A DNA stretch of 64,000 nucleotides, from assembly GCF_036250065.1 (NCBI RefSeq), contig NZ_CP109199.1, positions 3,720,001 to 3,784,000 of the forward strand, given 5' to 3'. Below the pieces are notes generated by a model, which ran no database searches, was not told the origin of the DNA, and saw only the letters and a program-made list of their open reading frames with translations. Positions 44,054 to 51,871 of this stretch are shown here, in pieces; the first letter of the stretch is position 1; each line of letters starts with the position of its first letter. A program made the translations under genes and the position numbers. Origin of the DNA: Micromonospora sp. NBC_01699 (GTDB lineage Bacteria > Actinomycetota > Actinomycetes > Mycobacteriales > Micromonosporaceae).

Positions 44054-44947
44054 CTACCGGTGTTGCCGTACGGCGCCGAGGCGGGCGAGTTCGTCCGGGG
44101 TCAGGCGCAGCGTGCCGGCGGCGACGTTGGCGACCAGGTGGTCCGGGTCGCCGGTTCCGGGGATGGCCAGCACGTGCGGCCCGAGGTGCAGTGTCCACGC
44201 CAGCCGGACCTGCGCCGCCGACACCCCGTGGGCGGCCGCGACGGACAGCACCTCGTCGTGGTCGCCGTGACCCGCGCCCGCCTCCCGGCCGGCGCCGGCG
44301 ATCGCGAAGAACGGTACGAACGCGATCCCCTGGTCACCGCAGGAGCGGAGGAGATCGTCGTCTTCGGGCGGGGCGTCGAGCCCGTACCGGTTCTGCACGC
44401 AGACGACCGGGGCGATGGCCCGGGCCTGCGTCAGCTGTTCGGGGCCGACGTTGGATACGCCGAGGTGACGGATCAGGCCGGCGTCGCGCAGCAGGGCCAG
44501 CGCGCCGAACCGGTCGGCGATCGATTCGGTTCCGCTGACCCGCAGGTTGACCACGTCGAGGTGGTCCCGGCCGAGCTGACGCAGGTTCTCCTCGACCTGC
44601 CCCCGCAGCTGCTCCGGGCGAGCCTGCGGCGACCACTGTCCCGACGGGTCCCGGCCGGGTCCGACCTTCGTCGTGATGACCAGGTCGTCCGGGTACGGGG
44701 CCAGCGCACGGTTGATCAGTTCGTTGGCGGACCGCAGGGGCGAGAAGTAGAACGCCGCGGTGTCGATGTGGTTCACGCCGAGGTCGACCGCCCGCCGCAG
44801 AACGGTGATCGCCCGGTCCCGATCGCTCGGGGTGCCGTCGGTGTTCGAGGTCAGCCGCATCGCACCGAATCCGAGCCGGTTGACCGTACGGTCGCCGAGG
44901 GTCCAGGTGCCCGCCGACGCCGCGCCGGTCGTCTCCGAAGTCATCAT
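44054..44947 (-). CDS. Aldo/keto reductase
   Basis: A 297-residue TIM-barrel NADPH-dependent oxidoreductase. Catalytic D62 and Y67 (HIDTAAFY) and K94 (TTKVG) are present. The usual catalytic His of the LxLHxP motif is replaced: the segment reads LDVVNLRVSG. LGVSNVGPEQL and a C-terminal IPGTGDPDHLVANV complete the fold. The His replacement recurs in an actinobacterial subgroup as far as I recall, so it is probably active on special substrates. Confidence 0.85.
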   Translation of the reverse strand: MMTSETTGAASAGTWTLGDRTVNRLGFGAMRLTSNTDGTPSDRDRAITVLRRAVDLGVNHIDTAAFYFSPLRSANELINRALAPYPDDLVITTKVGPGRDPSGQWSPQARPEQLRGQVEENLRQLGRDHLDVVNLRVSGTESIADRFGALALLRDAGLIRHLGVSNVGPEQLTQARAIAPVVCVQNRYGLDAPPEDDDLLRSCGDQGIAFVPFFAIAGAGREAGAGHGDHDEVLSVAAAHGVSAAQVRLAWTLHLGPHVLAIPGTGDPDHLVANVAAGTLRLTPDELARLGAVRQHR

Positions 44948-45043
44948 CGGAGTCTGTCACGGCGGGCCGGGACGCCCGGCGGAGCACCGGTACGGGGCGA
45001 CGAAAAGTGGGCCCGTACCGGAATGGAACCCTGCGTGGGGCGT

Positions 45044-45088
45044 GGCGCGACCGGCACCCGTGACCCGGGCACGGGTGCCGGTCGCGCC
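45044..45088. terminator. 19-bp stem hairpin after glycosyltransferase gene
   Basis: GGCGCGACCGGCACCCGTG (45044-45062) pairs perfectly with 45070-45088 around a 7-base loop, just 8 bases past the glycosyltransferase stop. It is almost certainly the transcription terminator of that minus-strand gene. Confidence 0.85.
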
Positions 45089-45096
45089 GTCGCGGG

Positions 45097-46272
45097 TCAG
45101 CCGAGCAGGTCCTCGATGAGGTCGGCGGCCCGGTCGGTGCCGCCCTCGGCCCTGGCATCGGCACGCAGGGTGGCGCAGCGCTCGGCGACGTCCTCGTCGC
45201 CGGTGAGGGCGAGCAGGGTGCTGCGCAGGGCGTCGGCGGTGGCGTCGGCGGTGTCGATCCGCCGGGCGACGCCGAGTTCGACCAGCCGGTCGGCGTTGGT
45301 GAACTGGTCGACGGCCTGTGGCACGGCGATCATCGGGGTGCCGGTGAACAGCCCCTCGCTGCTGCCGCCCATACCGGCGTGGGTGACGAACGCGTCGGCC
45401 TGTTCGAGGATCGCCAGCTGCGATACCCACGGGTGCACCTCGACGTTGCCGGGGATGGCGCCGAGTTCGGCCGGGTCGGTGTGTTTCCCGACCTGGAGTA
45501 CGACGTGCCAGCCGGGCAGGTCGCCGTACGCGGCCAGGCACTGCCGGTAGAACTCCGGTTGCCGGGTGTACGCCGACCCGAGCGAGACCAGCAGCACCTT
45601 CCCGGCGTCGGCCGGCCGGGTCCAGGCGCCCTGGTGGGTGCGCTTTCCGAAGCAGGGGCCGACGAACGTGACCGCGTCGGGGTCGACCCGGTCGGCGTAC
45701 GGCTGCATGGCTCGGGGGATCAGGGCCAGCGCCCGGTCCGGCCGGCCACTGAACGCGTCGACGTCGGTGGTGGTGGCGCCGCTGCCAGCGAGCCAGACGG
45801 CGAACCTCGCCCAGAACTCGTCGGCGCCCGGCAGCGCCCGCAGGTGCACGCCGACCTCTTCCTCGTAGCCGTCCCAGGCCACATAGGTCGGGGAGAGCTG
45901 CACGACGGGGCGCGAATGCGCCTCGGCGAGGGCGCGGGCGGCGAACGAGCCGATGTCGTACAGGTACAGGTCGGCCGGGTCGTCGTCGTAGCGGGAACGC
46001 AGCTGCGGCAGTGCCTGGATGGAGTCGTCGAGGAAGACCCCCATCGCGGCGATCGGGTCGTCGGGCCAGTCGTGGTCGGCGACCGGGAGGGTGGAGTCGC
46101 AGCGGACGAACTCGGCGCCGGTGGCGCTGACCAGGTCCGCTACGGCCGGGTCGTTGGCGTACGTCACCCGGTGGCCGCGGGCGACCAGTTCACGGATGAC
46201 CTCGATGCTGGGCAGGACGTGGCTGATGGCGGGGATGCCGACCATCGCGACATGGGCACGACGACGTGACAT
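45097..46272 (-). CDS. Macrolide-type glycosyltransferase (MGT/YjiC family)
   Basis: A 391-residue GT-B (GT1) enzyme transferring a sugar from a UDP-sugar. N-terminal acceptor side: HVAMVGIPAISHVLPSIEV, then VARGHRVTY. The C-terminal donor site is VTHAGMGGSSEGLFTGTPMI then PQAVDQFTNADRL, about 290-335. Members such as OleD/Mgt glucosylate macrolides for self-resistance or detoxification. ATG at 46272 has GAGGAA eight bases upstream. A strong terminator follows it. Confidence 0.9.
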   Translation of the reverse strand: MSRRRAHVAMVGIPAISHVLPSIEVIRELVARGHRVTYANDPAVADLVSATGAEFVRCDSTLPVADHDWPDDPIAAMGVFLDDSIQALPQLRSRYDDDPADLYLYDIGSFAARALAEAHSRPVVQLSPTYVAWDGYEEEVGVHLRALPGADEFWARFAVWLAGSGATTTDVDAFSGRPDRALALIPRAMQPYADRVDPDAVTFVGPCFGKRTHQGAWTRPADAGKVLLVSLGSAYTRQPEFYRQCLAAYGDLPGWHVVLQVGKHTDPAELGAIPGNVEVHPWVSQLAILEQADAFVTHAGMGGSSEGLFTGTPMIAVPQAVDQFTNADRLVELGVARRIDTADATADALRSTLLALTGDEDVAERCATLRADARAEGGTDRAADLIEDLLG

Positions 46273-46517
46273 GGGTGTTCCTCGTTTCAGTTCTACGGCA
46301 AAGTTGGACACGGCAAAGCCGGTGCGCCGGGTCTCACCGCGACGGGGAGACCGTTCGCGGGACGCGCACTCGGGTGGGTCGAGGACGAACGAGGTCCTCG
46401 GGCCGGGTCAGCCGTAGAGCTGGAGGAGATGCATCCGTCGATGCTATCCCGGCTCCGGCTCGTCGGCGACCGCCGGGGTGGGTTCCGGGGCCGGCGACCC
46501 GCCTAGACTGCCCGGCG

Positions 46518-47648
46518 ATGAGCGAGAACGCGACCGCCGGGGATGTCCCGGCCGACACCCGTCCCTGTGCCCACTGTGGCCGGCCGGTCCCGCAGCGCAC
46601 CGCCGCGGGTCGACCGTTCCGCTACTGCCGGGACAACGACGGCGCCTGCCAGCGGGCCTCCCGCAACTCTCGGATGCGTCACCGCAACGCGCCCGGGCTC
46701 GCCGGGCAGGTGGCCCGGACCTGGGAGGCGGTCGACCGGTTGGACCAGGTGGTCGAGAGCCTGACCGAGGCGCTGCACGCCGAGTTGTCGCCGGTCGGGG
46801 TCGAACGGCAGCTCGCGCAGGCACGCGCCGACGCCGCGACCGAGGTCGCCGCCGCGCAGACCGAACGGGACGAGGCCCGCCGGGAGGCCGAGGCGGCCAC
46901 GGCGGCGCTGACGGTGGCGCACCGGTCGACGGCCGGGGCGGTCGCCGACCGGGCCACCGCGCTCGGGCAGGCCCGGCAGGCCGAGGAGCTGGCCACCGAG
47001 GCGTCGACGCGGGCGGTCGAGGCGCTGGCGGAGCGCGACGAGGCGCGGCGGGCGGTGAGCGCCGCGCAGGCGCTGCGTACCCAGGCCGAGGCCGACCGGG
47101 ACGTGGCCCGCGACGACCTGCGGACGCTGCGGGCGCAGGCGGAGGCCGACCGGCGGACGATGACCGACCTGACCCGGGAACGGGACACCGCCCGCGCCGA
47201 CGCGTCCCGGGCGACCGCGTCCGCCGCGCGGGCGGTCGAGGCGGCGGAGGAGTTCCGGGAGGTGGCGCAGCAGGCGCAGGGCCGGGCGGAGCGGGCCGAG
47301 GCGCAGGCGGCGACGGCGGCGCGGGACGCGGTCGCCGCCGGCGAGCGGGCGCAACGCGACGCCGAGGCGGCGGGGCTGGCGCGGGCGGCGGCGGATCGGG
47401 CGCAACGGGACCGGGAGCGGGTCGCCGGGGAGTTGCGGGCCGCGACGGAGGCGACGGCGGCGGCGCAGGCCCGGATCGGTGACCTGGTCGCCCGGCTGGA
47501 GGCCGCGCAGGCCGACCGGGACGCTGCGGCCGACCGGGTGGCCCGGCTGTCGGTGCAGGTCAGCGACCTGGCGGCGGCGCTGGCGAGCCTGAGCAGCCGG
47601 GCGTTGCCGGCGGCACCCGCCCCGACGGGTCAACTCCCACCCGCCTGA
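46518..47648 (+). CDS. Zinc-finger-like protein with long coiled coil
   Basis: A 376-residue protein of unknown function. The N-terminus has a Cys cluster C17, C20, C37, C44 (CAHCGRPVPQ, then FRYCRDNDGACQ), probably a small zinc ribbon, followed by a basic SRMRHR. Residues 75-355 are an uninterrupted Ala/Arg/Glu-rich heptad coiled coil with many AEAD/ARRE-type repeats. The C-terminus is Pro/Ala-rich. No membrane span. The layout suggests a structural or nucleic-acid-binding scaffold, as with DivIVA-like or SMC-like filaments, but no family is recognised. Confidence 0.75.
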   Translation: MSENATAGDVPADTRPCAHCGRPVPQRTAAGRPFRYCRDNDGACQRASRNSRMRHRNAPGLAGQVARTWEAVDRLDQVVESLTEALHAELSPVGVERQLAQARADAATEVAAAQTERDEARREAEAATAALTVAHRSTAGAVADRATALGQARQAEELATEASTRAVEALAERDEARRAVSAAQALRTQAEADRDVARDDLRTLRAQAEADRRTMTDLTRERDTARADASRATASAARAVEAAEEFREVAQQAQGRAERAEAQAATAARDAVAAGERAQRDAEAAGLARAAADRAQRDRERVAGELRAATEATAAAQARIGDLVARLEAAQADRDAAADRVARLSVQVSDLAAALASLSSRALPAAPAPTGQLPPA

Positions 47649-47773
47649 AAAAGGGCGAAACAACCCCAAAAAACCCCAGACCTCATCGGGTACGGTGGTG
47701 GCCCCGATCTCGGGTTGCGCCGTCCGGCTACGCTCGGAATGTTTGATCAGAAGTACGTTTACCGAAGGTGTCG

Positions 47774-47800
47774 GGAATCGCCGACCCGGTACCCATCGTT
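47774..47800 (+). promoter_or_regulatory. Possible SigR-type promoter of rbpA
   Basis: GGAAT (47774-47778), 19 bases, then GTT (47798-47800). This matches the GGAAT-N18/19-GTT consensus of the thiol-stress sigma factor SigR, and rbpA is a known SigR target in Streptomyces. It lies 44 bases upstream of the rbpA start. Confidence 0.6.
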
Positions 47801-47843
47801 ACACCGATAAGAACCAGCACCACGACCGAGGGGAATGCCGAAC

Positions 47844-48185
47844 ATGGGCGAGCGCATGCTGCGCGGAAGCCGTCTGGGAGCAGTCAGCTACGAGTCCGAC
47901 CGGAACACGGAGCTCGCGCCGCGCCAGACCCGCGAGTACCTCTGCGCCAAGGGTCACCAGTTCGAGGTGCCCTTCGCCGTCGACGCCGAGGTTCCGATCA
48001 CCTGGGAGTGCAAGTTCGACGGCAGCGTCGCCCGACTGGTGGATGGCACCGAGCCCGAGCAGAAGAAGGCGAAGCCGCCGCGTACCCACTGGGACATGCT
48101 GCTGGAGCGCCGTTCGATCGCCGAACTTGAGGACATCCTCGCCGAACGACTCGAAGAGGTACGGACCCGACGCGGTCGCGTCTGA
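47844..48185 (+). CDS. rbpA: RNA polymerase-binding protein RbpA
   Basis: A 113-residue actinobacterial transcription factor that binds the housekeeping sigma factor and stabilises open complexes. The sequence MGERMLRGSRLGAVSYESD, LAPRQTREYLCAKGHQFEVP and WECKFDGSVARL is near-identical to family members. C and H residues in CAKGH and WEC form the core-domain zinc region. The C-terminal sigma-interaction domain RRSIAELEDILAERLEEV is present. ATG at 47844 follows GAGGGGA at a good distance. The ATG at 47835 is too close to that site. Confidence 0.97.
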   Translation: MGERMLRGSRLGAVSYESDRNTELAPRQTREYLCAKGHQFEVPFAVDAEVPITWECKFDGSVARLVDGTEPEQKKAKPPRTHWDMLLERRSIAELEDILAERLEEVRTRRGRV

Positions 48186-48209
48186 ACGAGCACCGGTAAC
48201 GACAACCAC

Positions 48210-48242
48210 AACCGCCCCACGGCCACCGGCCGTGGGGCGGTT
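48210..48242. terminator. rbpA/fxsA bidirectional terminator
   Basis: AACCGCCCCACGGCC (48210-48224), loop ACC, and GGCCGTGGGGCGGTT (48228-48242) form a perfect 15-bp stem between the convergent rbpA and fxsA stops. Confidence 0.85.
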
Positions 48243-48259
48243 TCGCGTACGGGTGACGG

Positions 48260-48784
48260 TCAGTTCGGTCGGTGGTCGACGATCTCGCCCTCGATCGCCG
48301 GCCCGGTGGCCGGCGGCGGTCGACTGTCGGCGGCGGGTGGGGTCGGCGGTTGCGGCGCCCCGCGGCGCACCCGGACCCGGCGCGGCCCGAACAGGTCACC
48401 GGCGACCATCGCCGACACCCGCCGCTCCGTCGCCACCCGCACCCCACGGGCGGCGAGCCGGCGCACCGGCGGAACCACGAGCAGCAGGCCGACGACCCCG
48501 CTGACCAGCCCCGGTACGGCCAACAGCAGACCCGCGCCGAGCCCGACGAGCCCGTCGACGACCTGCCTGCCCGGCGGAGCGCCGGCCTCGGCGGCGCTGC
48601 GGAACCCACGCCACGCCCGCATGCCCTCGCGGCGCAGCAGCAGCAGACCCAGGACCGACGCGGCGAGCACGAGCAGGATCGTCCACCCGAACCCGATCGC
48701 GTGGCCGACCAGGACGAAAACCACGATCTCGATGACCACGGCGAGCAGAAGTGCCAACGGCACCAGTCTCAGCCCTCGGCGCAT
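48260..48784 (-). CDS. fxsA: FxsA family membrane protein
   Basis: A 174-residue integral membrane protein with four hydrophobic segments: LVPLALLLAVVIEIVVFVLV at the N-terminus, ILLVLAASVLGLLLLRREG, GAGLLLAVPGLVSGVVGLLL and a following basic loop. FxsA family proteins influence F-exclusion of phage T7 in E. coli, and their role in actinomycetes is unknown. The C-terminal 40 residues are Pro-rich and cytoplasmic. It lies 64 bases downstream of ppm1 and may be co-transcribed with lnt-ppm1. Confidence 0.85.
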   Translation of the reverse strand: MRRGLRLVPLALLLAVVIEIVVFVLVGHAIGFGWTILLVLAASVLGLLLLRREGMRAWRGFRSAAEAGAPPGRQVVDGLVGLGAGLLLAVPGLVSGVVGLLLVVPPVRRLAARGVRVATERRVSAMVAGDLFGPRRVRVRRGAPQPPTPPAADSRPPPATGPAIEGEIVDHRPN

Positions 48785-48848
48785 GTCACCCCATCCGGAT
48801 GATGAACGGCAGCGGAATCCCGCCCCTCAAGCATGACACGGGCCGGTT

Positions 48849-49658
48849 CTACGGCCACCGCGACGTGCTGTCGCCGAACCGGGCCCGACGCCGCCCCAAC
48901 CCGACCCGGCGCTCTTGCAGACACCACAGGGTCACCCGCCACAACGCCTCGGCGATGATCAGCGGACTCATCTTGCTGGCCCCGTGTTTCCGCTCGGCGA
49001 AGGTGATCGGCACCTCCACGGTCCGCAAACCGGCCTGATGCGCCCGCCAGGACAGTTCCACCTGGAACGAGTACCCCTGCGAGGCGACCGACTCGAAGTC
49101 CATCTTGTCCAACGCCGGCACCCGGTAGATCCGGAACCCACCGGTGGCGTCGGAAACCGGCATACCCAGCGCCAACCGGGTGTACAGGTTCCCGCCACGG
49201 GAGAGCACCTGCCGGTGCCACGGCCAGTTGACCACCGCACCGCCGGAGGTCCACCGGGAACCGATGACGACGTCGGCGTCACGGGCCGCGTCAAGCAACC
49301 GGGGCAGTTCCTCCGGGGCGTGCGACCCGTCCGCGTCCATCTCCGCGACCGCGTCGTACCCGTGCTCGCGCGCCCAGCCGAACCCGGCCACGTACGCCGC
49401 CCCCAGGCCCTGCTTGCCGGACCGGTGCAGCACGTGGACGAACTCGTCCGCGGCGGCGAGCCGGTCGGCGACCGCCCCGGTCCCGTCGGGACTGTTGTCG
49501 TCGGCGATCAGGATCTCCACCGTCGGCACCGACTGCCGCAGCCGCTCGGTGATGACGACGACGTTGTCCGCCTCGTTGTAGGTGGGAATGACGACCAGGA
49601 CCCGCCCCACGCCCGGATAACCCGGCATGCGTTCGACCGCACCGGTTGGCTCACTCAC
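48849..49658 (-). CDS. ppm1: Polyprenol monophosphomannose synthase
   Basis: A 269-residue GT2 glycosyltransferase making polyprenyl-phosphate-mannose from GDP-mannose, the donor for lipoglycan and protein O-mannosylation. VVIPTYNEADNV is near residue 21, IADDNSPDGTG near 51 and AEMDADGSHAPEEL near 106 (DxD region). It overlaps the upstream lnt stop by four bases. In mycobacteria the two activities are fused or adjacent, so this arrangement supports both calls. Confidence 0.93.
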   Translation of the reverse strand: MSEPTGAVERMPGYPGVGRVLVVIPTYNEADNVVVITERLRQSVPTVEILIADDNSPDGTGAVADRLAAADEFVHVLHRSGKQGLGAAYVAGFGWAREHGYDAVAEMDADGSHAPEELPRLLDAARDADVVIGSRWTSGGAVVNWPWHRQVLSRGGNLYTRLALGMPVSDATGGFRIYRVPALDKMDFESVASQGYSFQVELSWRAHQAGLRTVEVPITFAERKHGASKMSPLIIAEALWRVTLWCLQERRVGLGRRRARFGDSTSRWP

Positions 49659-51334
49659 CGATCCTCCGCATCTGCCGCGGCCGCGGGGTCGAGTTCACCC
49701 CCCGCCACCGACGGACCGTCTACGGGGACCACCCGGCGGCGGCGAACCACCACGGCCGCCACGAGCGCCGCGACGGCCAACCCCACCAGCACCACCTCGG
49801 GCCAGAAACCGACCCGGGTGGCGACCGTACGGGCGTCCCCGAGGTGCACTTCCCGGACCACCACCGCTGGGGTGTTGAACCCGGTTGCACCGGTTACCCG
49901 CCCATCGGCCCCGACGAACCCGGACACCCCGACCGTGGAGGCCATGAGTGCCTCACGACCGTGCTCGACCGCCCGTAACCGCACCATCGCCATCTGCTGG
50001 AGGGCCTCGGCCTCGTTGAACGTCGCGTTGTTCGTCTGCACCACCAGCAGCTGCGCCCCACCGGTGACGGTGTCCCGGACCACCTCGTCGTAGGCGACCT
50101 CGAAACAGATCACGTCGCCGAGGGTGAGCCCGCCGGCGGTGACGACCCCGGGGCGGGTGCCGGCGACGAAGTCGGACCGGACCCGGTCGACCTGCGAGCT
50201 GACCTTCCGGGCGATGCTGCGCAACGGGATGTACTCCGCGAACGGCACCGGATGCCGCTTGAAGTACATCTGGTCCAGATCCGGGCCGGTCCCCGGCAGC
50301 CACAGCAGCCCCGTGTTGCGGACCTGCCCGGGGCCGGGACCGAGGAGCACCGCGCCGACCAGGATCGGTGCCCGGATCGCATCCGCCGCGGCGGTGATCT
50401 CGGCCGCCGCCGTGCTGTCCCGCAGCGGGTCGACGTCGCTGGCGTTCTCCGGCCACACCACCAGGTCCGGTTGCTGCGCCGTCCCGGCGGCGACCCGGGC
50501 GGCCAGGTCGATGGTGGCGTTCGCGTGGTTCTCCAGCACCGCCCGCCGCTGGGCGTTGAAGTCCAACCCGAGCCGGGGCACGTTGCCCTGCACGATCGCC
50601 ACGGTGGCGCTACCGGCACCGGAGCCGCCCCCGAGCGGCACCAGGAACCCGACCAGCACCACCGCACCCGCCGCCCCGAGCGCCGCGTACGGCGCCCAGC
50701 CGCCCCGGCCCCCGGCCGTTCCCGTGGGCCGCCGCCCGGTGACCGCCCACCAGGCGGCCGCGACCAGGAACCCGCCGACGAGCGCCGTCCCGAACGTCAC
50801 CAGCGGCGCCCCACCGACCGCCGCCCACCGCACCAGCGGCGCATCGGCCTGGCTGAACGCCAACCGCCCCCACGGGAACCCGCCGAACGGGGTCCGGTCG
50901 CGCAGCGCCTCCTGCGCCACCCACAGCAGCCCGGTCACCACCGGCCACGACCAGCGCCACCGGTCGACGACCGGGCTGACCAGGGCCGTCGCCAGGCCCA
51001 GCAGGGCCAGGTAGCCGGCCTGCAAACCGGACAGCAGCAGCCACGGCAGGTCACCGGTGTGCAGGTTCGTCCAACTCAGCATCGGCACGAACAGGGCCAG
51101 GCCGGTCAACGCCCCCAGCCCCGCGCCGGCCCGCAACCGGCGGCGGTGGGTCGCGGCCGCGAGCAACGCCACCCCGACCGGCGCCAACCACCACAGCCCG
51201 TACGGCGGGAAGGCGGCCAGCAGGGCACCGCCGCCGGCCAGCGCCGCCAGCACCGCTACCCACAGCGGCAGCGGCCGGGGCCGCACCGGGTCCGGGTCCC
51301 GACCCGCACCGACCCGCGTGTCCACCATCGTCAC
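49655..51334 (-). CDS. lnt: Apolipoprotein N-acyltransferase
   Basis: A 559-residue membrane enzyme adding the third acyl chain to lipoproteins. About six N-terminal spans (to about 230) precede a nitrilase-like domain. It has catalytic Glu in VVWPENASD near residue 295, Lys in QMYFKRHPVPFAEYIPL near 365, and Cys in GDVICFEVAYDEV near 410. It starts at 51334 or the internal ATG at 51328. Its stop overlaps ppm1 by four bases. The upstream region carries an intrinsic terminator, so a regulated leader is possible. Confidence 0.93.
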   Translation of the reverse strand: MTMVDTRVGAGRDPDPVRPRPLPLWVAVLAALAGGGALLAAFPPYGLWWLAPVGVALLAAATHRRRLRAGAGLGALTGLALFVPMLSWTNLHTGDLPWLLLSGLQAGYLALLGLATALVSPVVDRWRWSWPVVTGLLWVAQEALRDRTPFGGFPWGRLAFSQADAPLVRWAAVGGAPLVTFGTALVGGFLVAAAWWAVTGRRPTGTAGGRGGWAPYAALGAAGAVVLVGFLVPLGGGSGAGSATVAIVQGNVPRLGLDFNAQRRAVLENHANATIDLAARVAAGTAQQPDLVVWPENASDVDPLRDSTAAAEITAAADAIRAPILVGAVLLGPGPGQVRNTGLLWLPGTGPDLDQMYFKRHPVPFAEYIPLRSIARKVSSQVDRVRSDFVAGTRPGVVTAGGLTLGDVICFEVAYDEVVRDTVTGGAQLLVVQTNNATFNEAEALQQMAMVRLRAVEHGREALMASTVGVSGFVGADGRVTGATGFNTPAVVVREVHLGDARTVATRVGFWPEVVLVGLAVAALVAAVVVRRRRVVPVDGPSVAGGELDPAAAADAEDR

Positions 51335-51480
51335 CTGTGTCTCACCGCCCGTCCGGCCACCACCGAACCGAACGGCGGTGGATCTCCCCGGCGAAGGCTA
51401 CCGGCCCGACCCGCGCCCGCCACCACGTCCGCCCCCGACACCACGGGACGACACCGGCCGGCGGGGCCGCCGCGAATGAC

Positions 51481-51513
51481 AAAATCGGGGCGCGGCCAGT
51501 GGCCGCGCCCCGA
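51481..51513 (-). terminator. Intrinsic terminator on minus strand, no ORF attached
   Basis: The 13-bp perfect stem TCGGGGCGCGGCC / GGCCGCGCCCCGA with a 3-base loop is followed on the minus strand by TTTT (51484-51481). A T-run is rare in this genome. It ends a minus-strand transcript about 360 bases after the reactivase stop and 147 bases before lnt. Confidence 0.8.
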
Positions 51514-51775
51514 CGCTCCCAGGCCCTTCCCGGCCGGTGTGGCAGAGATGACCCGTCACGACCTTCGGACCGACCGGAGGGAGACTGGCTGTCCCCGTCA
51601 GGCCGTTGTCTACTGGCCGTGCACGTCATCCTGCCCTTACACCGGTAACCGCGGCCGGTTCGCGCCGCCCCGCCGACCCCCGCCCGCTGGACCTGGCCGC
51701 TGCGACATCGAAAACAGTCACTCGGCCAGCGGACGAAGGGACGAAGCGAACAACAGCCGCTTCCCGTAGTAGGAC
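51481..51775 (-). ncRNA. Candidate small RNA or lnt leader
   Basis: A promoter-like pair on the minus strand (TTGACA at 51812-51807, TACCGT at 51787-51782, 19-base spacer) precedes about 295 bases ending in the strong U-tailed terminator at 51513-51481. No ORF in between has domain or codon support. It could be an independent small RNA, a transcription-attenuating leader of lnt-ppm1-fxsA, or the 3' UTR of the kam operon. No known riboswitch class was recognised. Confidence 0.45.
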
Positions 51776-51871
51776 TCAAAGACGGTACGTGGTGCACCCC
51801 CGGCCGTGTCAACTGCCAGCGGCCAAGTCAGCCCGACCAATTCGGCGTGTCGGACCCCGCGGGTCGCCGGG

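Noticed and set aside
51342-51812. Minus-strand frame MTRPGVHHVPSL... as a gene
   Set aside because: It runs through the terminator hairpin into lnt upstream DNA, has no domain and lacks coding-type composition.
51514-51871. Cobalamin riboswitch for the B12-dependent kam genes
   Set aside because: No B12-box-like AGCCAGGAGACCTGCC sequence is visible, and the region lies downstream, not upstream, of the kam operon.
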